43,309 nt of DNA from Myxococcales bacterium (GTDB taxonomy: Bacteria; Myxococcota_A; UBA796; SXON01): the NCBI GenBank assembly GCA_009692605.1, contig SHYV01000004.1, positions 1 to 43,309 on the forward strand, written 5' to 3'. The notes below the pieces were generated by a model that made no database searches, was not told the origin of the DNA, and saw only the letters and a program-made list of their open reading frames with translations. A program made the translations under genes and the position numbers. Shown here piece after piece: positions 8,101-17,019 of the stretch (positions within the stretch are counted from its first letter, which is position 1; each line of letters starts with the position of its first letter).

Positions 8101-10306
8101 TCAGGATGCGATGGATCTTCGGGTGGTTCGCCCAGAACTCCACGGCCTCCTTGATCTGCATTTCCAGCGCGTCGGCGATCGATTTGCCACGGTACAGGAT
8201 TTCAAGGGTCTGTACGTTGAATCGCCGTGAATTACAGGTTTCGCAAGGCACCTCGACGTCGGCGAGGAAGTGCATCGCGATCGTGCGTACGCCGGCGCCG
8301 TCGCACCCATCGCAGCGCCCACCCTTCACGTTGAAGCTGAATTGCCCCTTCTTGTAGCCGCGCGCTTTGGCCTCCGGGAGCTGGGTGTAAAGATCACGGA
8401 TCAGGTCCCATGCGCCCGAGTAGGTCCCTGGATTTGACCGTGGCGTACGCCCGATCGGGGTCTGCGCGATCTCGATCACCTTGTCGGGGAGCTGTGCACC
8501 CTCCGGGCCGGTGAGGGTGAGCGTGCCGCACTCCGGGGTGGCCCGCCCCTCAAGGTGCGCCTGCAGCACGTCAAACAGCAGGGTCGATTTACCTGAGCCG
8601 GAGACGCCGGTGAACACCGTCAAGCAGCCGAGCGGGAGCTTCAGCGTATCGCCGCGCAGGTTGTGGACCTTCGCTCCCTTGATGTAGATTTCACCCCGCC
8701 CGAGCGCCTTCGCCGTGCGCAGCTTGCCGGGGAGCGGGATGACGTCCTCGTCGCGGAGGTAGCGGGCGGTTGGGGAGTCTACGAACATGAAGCTAGCCGG
8801 CGGGCCGGACGCCATCAGCGACCCGCCGCGCACACCGGCCCCCGGCCCGATGTCGACCAGATGGTCGGCCATCTCCATCGTCTCCCGATCGTGCTCCACG
8901 ATCAGCAGCGTGTTTCCTTGATCGCGAAGCACACCGAGCGCGTGCAGCAAGCGCCGGTTGTCTCTGGCGTGCAAACCAATGCTCGGCTCATCCAGAACGT
9001 AGGTGACACCCTGCAGCCCGCTCCCGACACAGGCAGCGAGCCGTATGCGCTGCGCCTCTCCACCCGAGAGGGTGTTCGCGCGCCGGTCGAGCGTCAGGTA
9101 ACCAAGCCCGACCTGATCCAGAAATCGCATGCGGTCCCGGATCTCCTTGACGATGCCCTCGCCCAGCAGGATCTCGTTGCCGACGAGCGTGACACCCGCG
9201 AAGAACTCGTTGGCGTCGCGCACGCTCATGTGGGTCGCCTCGTCGATGTGCTTGCCGCGAAACTCCACGGCGAGCGCCACGGCGTTCAAACGGCGGCCCC
9301 CGCAGTCCCCGCAGCGGGAGCGCAACGAGGGCTCGGCGTCCGAAGGAGCGGGCACGGTCAGGCCGCGAAGCTGAACGACCTCCCCGATGCCGTTGCACGT
9401 GGAGCACGCCCCCTGCGGGGCGTTGAACGAGAACAACCTTGGCTCAAGCTCTGGAATCGAAATTCCGTGCTCCGGGCAGGCACGGTCGACGGCATGCACA
9501 GAGTGCCGATCCGGCGCGCCGTTCACGCCGGGGATCAGGAGACAGACCACCCCGTCCGCCAGCCGCAACGCCCGCTCCACCGACTCCACGAGGCGAGCGC
9601 GGTCCTGATGCAGGCAGGCCAGCCGGTCCACCACCAGCTCGAGGGTGTGCTTCTCGTACCGGGCGAGGGCGCGCGGCTCGTCCAAGCGCCGGATCTCCCC
9701 GTCGACACGAACGCGGATCCACCCGTCCTTCTGCCACTGCTCCCACTCTTCCCGGTACTCCCCCTTGCGGTCGCGGACGACAGGGGCGAGGACCAGCACC
9801 CGGTCCCCTTCGTGGTCACGGAGCCACCGGTCGGCGAGCTCCCCCGGGCTCTGTCGGGCGATGGTGCGGTCACACTTCGGGCAGTGCGGTGTGCCCAGCC
9901 GAGCGAAGAGCAGCCGCAGGTGGTCGTACACCTCAGTGACCGTGCCGACCGTCGACCGTGGGTTGCGGTTGACCGTCTTCTGGTCGATGGACAACGTCGG
10001 GGAGAGCCCCTCGACCCGGTCGACCTTCGGGCGCTCCATCTGGCCCAGGAACTGGCGCGCGTAGGGCGAGAGCGACTCCATGAAGCGCCGCTGGCCCTCC
10101 TGATAGATCGTGTCGAACGCCAGCGACGACTTGCCAGAGCCCGACACGCCGGTGATGACCACGAGGGAGTCTCTGGGCAGGTCGAGGGACACGCCGCGCA
10201 GGTTGTGTTCGCGGGCGTTGCGCACGGAGAGCATGCGCGTCCCGGGGCGGGTGTAGACGGGGGCGGCCATGGCCCCGCGGGTAACGCGGGGGGCGTCGTT
10301 TCGCAC
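5126..10306 (-). CDS. uvrA: Double-length UvrA excinuclease ATPase
   Basis: UvrA recognises DNA damage and loads UvrB in nucleotide excision repair. A usual UvrA has about 940 residues and two ABC ATPase modules; this one has 1726 residues and four. Walker A motifs of the form GxSGSGK lie near residues 53, 567, 915 and 1428, each followed by a SGGEAQR signature and a DEP Walker B. The first half keeps a recognisable UvrB-binding region (VLVLAPVVRDRKGEYRE). The matching part of the second half is degenerate and has an alanine/glycine-rich insert. In both halves the insertion domain between the two cysteine pairs is cut to about 15-25 residues. The longest frame starts at GTG 10306; an ATG at 10270 is equally plausible given the promoter signals. 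It overlaps the convergent TenI-like gene by nine bases. Confidence 0.93.
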   Translation of the reverse strand: MRNDAPRVTRGAMAAPVYTRPGTRMLSVRNAREHNLRGVSLDLPRDSLVVITGVSGSGKSSLAFDTIYQEGQRRFMESLSPYARQFLGQMERPKVDRVEGLSPTLSIDQKTVNRNPRSTVGTVTEVYDHLRLLFARLGTPHCPKCDRTIARQSPGELADRWLRDHEGDRVLVLAPVVRDRKGEYREEWEQWQKDGWIRVRVDGEIRRLDEPRALARYEKHTLELVVDRLACLHQDRARLVESVERALRLADGVVCLLIPGVNGAPDRHSVHAVDRACPEHGISIPELEPRLFSFNAPQGACSTCNGIGEVVQLRGLTVPAPSDAEPSLRSRCGDCGGRRLNAVALAVEFRGKHIDEATHMSVRDANEFFAGVTLVGNEILLGEGIVKEIRDRMRFLDQVGLGYLTLDRRANTLSGGEAQRIRLAACVGSGLQGVTYVLDEPSIGLHARDNRRLLHALGVLRDQGNTLLIVEHDRETMEMADHLVDIGPGAGVRGGSLMASGPPASFMFVDSPTARYLRDEDVIPLPGKLRTAKALGRGEIYIKGAKVHNLRGDTLKLPLGCLTVFTGVSGSGKSTLLFDVLQAHLEGRATPECGTLTLTGPEGAQLPDKVIEIAQTPIGRTPRSNPGTYSGAWDLIRDLYTQLPEAKARGYKKGQFSFNVKGGRCDGCDGAGVRTIAMHFLADVEVPCETCNSRRFNVQTLEILYRGKSIADALEMQIKEAVEFWANHPKIHRILSALDHVGLGYLTLGQNATTLSGGEAQRLKLATELQRPATGNTVYLLDEPTTGLHFADVRILIDALQLLVDAGNTVLIIEHNTDVVKVADHLVEVGPEGGIDGGRVLAAGTPRAIAATDTPTGRVLAGLPEFGGRQVSFVHEPRVRPVLAHSHDLVIRGARCHNLRSVDVCIPHGKMTVITGPSGSGKTSLAFDTIFAEGQRRYVESLSTYARRFLGRLERAPIDSVTGLAPAIAIDQRTSGGSGRSTVATITELQDHFRLLWANLGVPHCPTCDQRIHARPPVQAAEFLASQQPGPGWLLCALSEPASAEDLRKAGFARGYDGRKGAYELTDQARVATLVIDRLDPGTVERSRVVEAITTAYRYGGNMARFQPRPASGGRAGAGTSAGTSGNPAPIPFSSQARCPDHGLIHKVALTPRHFSFNHYLGACGTCDGMGRIEIKGQLWHCKKCLGGRLKPEILAVKFGGRAVLSGGGPAGGGRALLGLHEVSAMTIAGARDWFDGLQLNPEATLIAAQPLREIRARLGFLDNVGVGYLTLDRGGNTVSGGEAQRIRLATQLGGGLTGVIYVLDEPTIGLHARDTDRLLATLEGLRALDNTLVIVEHDPETIKRADHVIDLGPEAGERGGQVLAAGPPMSLGPGSVTGPWLTGERSIRLPSARRLGGPPIQIRNATRHSLNGVSVDIPTGALTVVTGVSGSGKSTLILDLMVGRLQGEQRPVDVTGPALLLQVIDQTPIGRSPRSSAATYVGVMDPLRKLFAQTPVARERGWTHSHFSANGGSGACSVCSGYGFEQIEMHFLSNVWVKCETCHGRRFAPETLDARVKGLSIADVLDLRVDDALELFAHHKAIRRALEGLAAVGLGYVRLGQPATDLSGGEAQRVKLALGLAERSQPTLYVLDEPTTGLHLSDIERLVTVIDRLVDHGHTVVIVEHHLDIIRHADFVIDMGPGAGPGGGRVVATGTPEEIAQVTGSWTGEALRGRASAAALAGGSV

Positions 10307-10320
10307 ACCTGTTCAGTATC
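10301..10320 (-). promoter_or_regulatory. Possible LexA-type box overlapping a uvrA -10 element
   Basis: The top strand at 10301-10317 contains the core GTTCAG and, as I recall the myxobacterial LexA consensus (CTRHAMRYBYGTTCAGS), agrees at 14 of 17 positions. On the reverse strand a GATACT hexamer at 10315-10320 could be the uvrA -10 element; no good -35 is visible. If this is the promoter, transcription would begin near 10308. That would favour translation from the ATG at 10270, or leaderless translation from the GTG at 10306. The consensus is degenerate, so chance is a real alternative. Confidence 0.35.
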
Positions 10321-10350
10321 GCAAGACCACCCGGCGCGGTGAGCGCCGGG

Positions 10351-10381
10351 CGCGCCGATTTCGTTCCCACCGCGCCGATTT
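10351..10381. repeat. Direct repeat overlapping the promoter
   Basis: CGCGCCGATTT occurs at 10351-10361 and again at 10371-10381. The period of 20 bases is close to two helical turns, so both copies face the same side of DNA. They flank the -35 element and end just before the -10, a common layout for an operator. No protein is known to bind it. Confidence 0.5.
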
Positions 10382-10392
10382 TCCTGTATAAT
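10364..10392 (+). promoter_or_regulatory. Sigma-70-type promoter of the orphan protein gene
   Basis: A perfect TATAAT lies at 10387-10392, with TTCCCA at 10364-10369 as a 4-of-6 match to the -35 consensus and an ideal 17-base spacer. Transcription would start near 10399, giving a leader of about 12 bases that still contains GGAG at 10403-10406, five bases before the ATG at 10412. A perfect -10 element is rare in such GC-rich DNA. Confidence 0.65.
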
Positions 10393-10411
10393 CGGTGCGT
10401 TCGGAGTCCAA

Positions 10412-12118
10412 ATGGCCGGTCAGCAGCGTCAACCCGTTTCGCCTTCACCCCCCGCTGTGTCCCCCGACACCGGAGAACAAGCCGTTGCGCCAGCGGTTTC
10501 GCAGGCGCGAGGGAATGACGCCGCCCAAGCCGGCATCCCCGCGGCTGCAACCGACGACAAGGCCGCCCAAGGTGCGGGTGGCGGGGACTCCGGCCTCGCA
10601 AACTACGAGGCCGCCCTCGGCGAGTTCCTCGGCGGCGAACTGTACAAGGCGATCGCACCGTCGCTGGGCTACGAAAAGCTCTCCGGCGCCGCGAAAAAGG
10701 GAGTCGACAGCGCGCTCGACGCCCTCGTGAAGCAGTTCGGCAGCCTCGACAACGTCACCGCCGATCCGAAGGCCCTCGATGTCCTCGGCAAGCTCCTGAA
10801 GGACTCGCTCGACCCGCTGGTGGACGAGTGGCTCAAGAAGCACGGCCCCGGGCTGGCCGAGAACCTCACCGAGTGGGTGGGCGCACATCCCCGGACGATC
10901 GTGCTCACGGCGCTGCTCGCCGCCGCGGGCGCCATCATCGCGAATGTCGGCATCCCGACGCTCAAGCAGAAGTTCGCGCTCGGCAAGGGGCTCTCAGCCG
11001 AGGTCGAGGCCAAGCTCGGCAAGCTCCGCGACATCTCGCTGCAGCGCGTCCGGGCCACGCTGACGTACGAGAGCGGCCCGCTGCTCGCGGCCGTGTCCGC
11101 AGGTCGCGACGACAAGGGCACCACCGGGGAAGTCCACGCTGCGTACAAGGGCGAAGGCAAGTCCCTCACCGCCGACGCCACCTACGACGGGAAAGGGCTC
11201 AAGTTCGCGGGGCTGAACGGGGTCATTGATACCAGCGCAGGGCAGGTCTCCGCGGGGGTGAACAGCAAGCGCGGCGACAGTACGATCGCAGGGGTGAAGG
11301 TCTCAACGAAGGACGGAAAGCTCACCGATACTAAGGATTTCCAGTACAACGCGACGACCGGCATCTTCTCGCTCGGGCTCGGCAGCGTCTACTCGGACGG
11401 CGGGCTCACCGTCGACCGCAAGTCCACCGTCAGCTCCGACGGCAGCAGCAGCAGCAGCCAGAGCATCGCGGCCCAGAGCACCAAGGACGGGGTGACCAGC
11501 GGGGCCTACGCCGGCATCTCGCACGAGTCGTCGAAGACTCCATTCGGCATGACCGAGACCGACAAGTTGACCTTCGGCATGAATTACTCAAAGGAGGATT
11601 TCAAGGCGAAGCTGGACGCCGCGCTCTCCTCCAACGGCACGACGAGCCTCGCGGGCTCGCTCAAGAACACCGATGGCGAGCACAGCTACGGCGGCGACTT
11701 CCTCACGAAGTCCGGCAACGAGAAGCTCTGGGAAGTGGGCGGGTTCTACGGGTTCAAGTCGCGCGACGAATTCCGAAGCTACGTCCTGGACTACCGCTAC
11801 AAGTCGGACGTCGAGCAGTCAAAGTTCGGCCTGCTGGTCGAGCAAGAGATCAAGGGCACCTACATGCGTTGGCAGTCTTCCGTCACCTGGGGGGGCGCGA
11901 ACACCACGAAGCTGGACACGTCGCTTCAGGCCGCCCGCTACATCAACGACGACACTGCGCTGATCGGGGGCGCGAGGTACCAAAAGGACTTCGGGACTGA
12001 CAAGAGCAGCATCAACCCCCAGATTGGCGTTCAGTACAAGGGCATCCCGATCCTAGCCGAGTACAACACCCAGACCAAGGGCGTCATGCTGGGCATCACG
12101 ATCCCGTTCGGGCGGTAG
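10412..12118 (+). CDS. Orphan protein: proline/alanine-rich head, one hydrophobic helix, beta-rich tail
   Basis: I do not recognise this 568-residue protein. Residues 1-55 are rich in Pro, Ala and Gln and look disordered, with no Sec signal. Residues 60-155 are helical and charged. A hydrophobic segment at about 162-184 (TIVLTALLAAAGAIIANVG) could span or insert into a membrane. From about residue 205 to the end the sequence is a long run of short amphipathic strands with alternating residues and glycine/serine turns, resembling a beta barrel or a repetitive beta solenoid; it ends GVMLGITIPFGR. The mixture resembles exported or injection-system cargo more than an enzyme, but no secretion genes are adjacent. 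A strong promoter and a GGAG site precede the ATG. Expressed and coding: confident. Function: unknown. Confidence 0.85.
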   Translation: MAGQQRQPVSPSPPAVSPDTGEQAVAPAVSQARGNDAAQAGIPAAATDDKAAQGAGGGDSGLANYEAALGEFLGGELYKAIAPSLGYEKLSGAAKKGVDSALDALVKQFGSLDNVTADPKALDVLGKLLKDSLDPLVDEWLKKHGPGLAENLTEWVGAHPRTIVLTALLAAAGAIIANVGIPTLKQKFALGKGLSAEVEAKLGKLRDISLQRVRATLTYESGPLLAAVSAGRDDKGTTGEVHAAYKGEGKSLTADATYDGKGLKFAGLNGVIDTSAGQVSAGVNSKRGDSTIAGVKVSTKDGKLTDTKDFQYNATTGIFSLGLGSVYSDGGLTVDRKSTVSSDGSSSSSQSIAAQSTKDGVTSGAYAGISHESSKTPFGMTETDKLTFGMNYSKEDFKAKLDAALSSNGTTSLAGSLKNTDGEHSYGGDFLTKSGNEKLWEVGGFYGFKSRDEFRSYVLDYRYKSDVEQSKFGLLVEQEIKGTYMRWQSSVTWGGANTTKLDTSLQAARYINDDTALIGGARYQKDFGTDKSSINPQIGVQYKGIPILAEYNTQTKGVMLGITIPFGR

Positions 12119-12123
12119 CGGCC

Positions 12124-12741
12124 TCATTGACAGTGTAGGTCCCGCAGCTGATTCGCTCTCGGTAGCTCCGCGTTGCAGTTCTCGGTCATGGGGCCGAGAT
12201 CCGGGCAGACCGTGCGCTTTTGGCAGGCGAGGTGCTTCAGCGTCCGCTTAAGCGCGCTCTCGCCGTATGGGCCCTCCGCGACCCGCTTGAGATCCTCGTC
12301 CGAAGGCCGAGCCGCGAAGAACCGCTCACCGACATGCCCGATGCAGTCGGGCGCCATCTTGCCGGTCCACTTCGTGCACGCTTCGGCCTGTACGGCGTAG
12401 TCCCCCTCCGGGCGCTGATCCAATACGAAGAACCCGCAGTCCGGCGAGCCCTTGCAGAACACCAGCAGGTCCTCCCTCGTGCCGTCGAAGCGCACAGCCC
12501 GAGTAGCCGCGCCGGCCGTCCAGCTCTGGCGGCAGGCCAGGTTCTCGGCCTCGGAGAGCTGGTCGCACCACTTCGCCGCCGCCGCGGTGGTGCGCTCGGA
12601 GCGGACACGGCGGCCGATGCACACCGCGAAGACGTCCTCCTCGGACTCGTAGGGCGCGCACGGCTGCGCCGGGTCGATGGGCGGCGGGATGCACCCTACC
12701 GTCAACAGCGGCCCCCCAGAGAGCAGCCAAAAGGCGATCAC
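12124..12741 (-). CDS. Cysteine-rich lipoprotein
   Basis: This 205-residue predicted lipoprotein has the signal MIAFWLLSGGPLLTVGC and lipobox cysteine at residue 17. The mature part is rich in cysteines spread along its length, suggesting several disulphides in the periplasm or at the surface. No family is recognised. I chose the GTG at 12741, which overlaps the stop of the upstream lipoprotein as GTGA. A TTG thirteen codons earlier would put polar residues before the signal and overlap the neighbour by 43 bases. It converges on the orphan gene with only five bases between the stops. Confidence 0.78.
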   Translation of the reverse strand: MIAFWLLSGGPLLTVGCIPPPIDPAQPCAPYESEEDVFAVCIGRRVRSERTTAAAAKWCDQLSEAENLACRQSWTAGAATRAVRFDGTREDLLVFCKGSPDCGFFVLDQRPEGDYAVQAEACTKWTGKMAPDCIGHVGERFFAARPSDEDLKRVAEGPYGESALKRTLKHLACQKRTVCPDLGPMTENCNAELPRANQLRDLHCQ

Positions 12742-13070
12742 GGGCGGTGCAAATGCGGCGAGTTGACCTTGCGAGAGCAATTCTGCTTCTCGCCCTCAAG
12801 CAGGGTCTCACAGAGCTTCACCCCCTCCGCGGGCGGCACCTTCGGGTTGCGCTTCAGCCAGAGCTCAACCGCTGCCGTGCGGACAACCGGATCGTTCATC
12901 GCCACAATCACCGCGAGAGCGTCGCTTGAAGCGACCGGCATCTCGTCCTTGAATTTCTCGTAGCGGCACATGTCGCCGAACGGATCGGAGAAGCAGATCG
13001 AGTCCGTCGAGTTGCACGCGCCCAAGCCGACCAGAAACGCGAGGGGGAGGGCGTGGCCGGAACACGACAT
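12738..13070 (-). CDS. Small lipoprotein
   Basis: This 110-residue predicted lipoprotein has a short signal ending in VGLGAC (cysteine 19). The mature region has further cysteines and a helical stretch (DPVVRTAAVELWLKRNP) that resembles HEAT-type helices. No family is recognised. Its TGA lies inside the GTGA start of the next lipoprotein gene, so the pair is probably translated in a coupled way. It is divergent from clpB, 91 bases away. Confidence 0.75.
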   Translation of the reverse strand: MSCSGHALPLAFLVGLGACNSTDSICFSDPFGDMCRYEKFKDEMPVASSDALAVIVAMNDPVVRTAAVELWLKRNPKVPPAEGVKLCETLLEGEKQNCSRKVNSPHLHRP

Positions 13071-13161
13071 ATGGGAGAGGTAACCTCATCGTCCGACGAA
13101 TGACGGTCACGGACCTGCGTCGGGTGGCGAGGGGCGCCGCCTTTGGGCTAAGAGAGCCCCC

Positions 13162-15752
<2,591 letters not shown>

Positions 15753-15756
<4 letters not shown>

Positions 15757-15778
15757 CCCGGCCGGATTCGGCCCCTAC
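15753..15778. terminator. Possible two-way hairpin between convergent stops
   Basis: GGCCG-GATT-CGGCC at 15760-15773 forms a five-pair stem, and outer GTAG/CTAC arms (15753-15756, 15775-15778) can extend it across a small internal loop. It covers both the clpB TAG and the stop of the convergent lipoprotein gene. There is no T tract, so intrinsic termination is doubtful. Confidence 0.3.
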
Positions 15779-16983
15779 TGCACCGTCGCCGCGTCGGTCA
15801 GCACCGGGAGCCCGTAGTCCCGGGCGTCCCACGGCGTGACCGTGGCCCAAACGGAGTCGCCGGAGTTGAAGTGGCTGGGCGTTAGCGTCGAACTGGAGCC
15901 GGCGGCGACGCCGTTCACGAACCAGTCGTATTGGTAGACGATGTAGTCACCATCAGCGTCGTAGCCCGTGCCGATGGTCAACGAAAGGGTGTCGCTGGTG
16001 GTCGGAGACAGGGTGTTCAGCGCAGCGGAAGCGACGAAGGGCGCGGCGTTGGCGACCGTTGTGATCCCGGTGGCGAGGGTAGGCCCGTCCAGCTCACCGT
16101 CAAACGCCGTCGCCTGACAGGAGACGTCGTCGCCACGCGAAAAGAGCGCGCCGTCCAGCGTGGCGCCGGTGCCGGCGACGTCGCCCTCCACCGTCCAGAC
16201 AAAACGGTAGGCCTCCGGGTCGTCGTCCACATCGCTCCAGCCAGACCCCGAGCAGGTGGCGACCGCGTCGGAGTACAGAGGGACCGGACCGAGCGCGAGG
16301 GCGTCGAAGGTGGGCGCGGTGTCCCCGATGATGACCGTGTTGCTCATGACCCCCTCGCCCGTTGCGGCGTCATCGGAAGGCGTGACCATCACGTAGACGT
16401 AGTCGCCCTTGGAGAAGTCTGCCCCGGTGAGGGTAGGCTCGTCGCCCGAACGGACCCGGTCGCCTGCGACATACCAGTCGTACGTGAAGGTGATCGGGTC
16501 TCCATCGAGGTCATGCGCGCTGCCGAGGGTGACGGCGAGCGTGCTGGTCTCGGTGGGATCGGGGGGCCCGAGCGCCAGAGCGTCGAGCACCGGGGCGGTA
16601 TCGCCGATGACGACCGAGGCGCCCGCGGGCTCCCCCAAGACCAGCCCCTCAGAGGGCCCTGAGCGAGCCGGCCACGGGCTGGATGGCGTCACGGTGAGAG
16701 CCCACTCCTCACCGCGTGCCGTCTGGCCCTCGGGCACGCTCGCGTCGGTGCTGACCACCTCGCCGTCCCGTGTCCAGAGGTAAGCGTAGGTGACTACGCC
16801 GTCCGCGTCTCCCGAGTCCGCTATGGCTGCTTCGGCGACGATGACGCACGCCAGCGCGTCCCCGCCCAACGGCAGGTCAGGTGAGATCGTGACCACGAGG
16901 CCCGAAGGACCCTCCGGCGCGGGGCGAGGACAGCCGATCACCGCGCTGAGCGGGATGAGACCGATGATCGCGAAGCGGGACAT
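15775..16983 (-). CDS. Lipoprotein made of four Ig-like repeats
   Basis: This 402-residue predicted lipoprotein has signal MSRFAIIGLIPLSAVIGC (cysteine 18) followed by four units of about 90 residues. Each unit holds a phrase like DLDGDPITFTYDWYVAG and ends like GDYVYVMVTPSD, as in PKD/Ig-like extracellular repeats. The recurring DxDGD motifs could bind calcium. Two unit junctions share the sequence VIGDTAP. No enzymatic domain is present, so a structural or adhesive surface role is likely. It is divergent from the hydrolase-like lipoprotein, with only 36 bases between start codons. Confidence 0.85.
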   Translation of the reverse strand: MSRFAIIGLIPLSAVIGCPRPAPEGPSGLVVTISPDLPLGGDALACVIVAEAAIADSGDADGVVTYAYLWTRDGEVVSTDASVPEGQTARGEEWALTVTPSSPWPARSGPSEGLVLGEPAGASVVIGDTAPVLDALALGPPDPTETSTLAVTLGSAHDLDGDPITFTYDWYVAGDRVRSGDEPTLTGADFSKGDYVYVMVTPSDDAATGEGVMSNTVIIGDTAPTFDALALGPVPLYSDAVATCSGSGWSDVDDDPEAYRFVWTVEGDVAGTGATLDGALFSRGDDVSCQATAFDGELDGPTLATGITTVANAAPFVASAALNTLSPTTSDTLSLTIGTGYDADGDYIVYQYDWFVNGVAAGSSSTLTPSHFNSGDSVWATVTPWDARDYGLPVLTDAATVQ

Positions 16984-17019
16984 GACGACTCTGGGGGCCC
17001 GCCTTGATAACCCGCCAGG

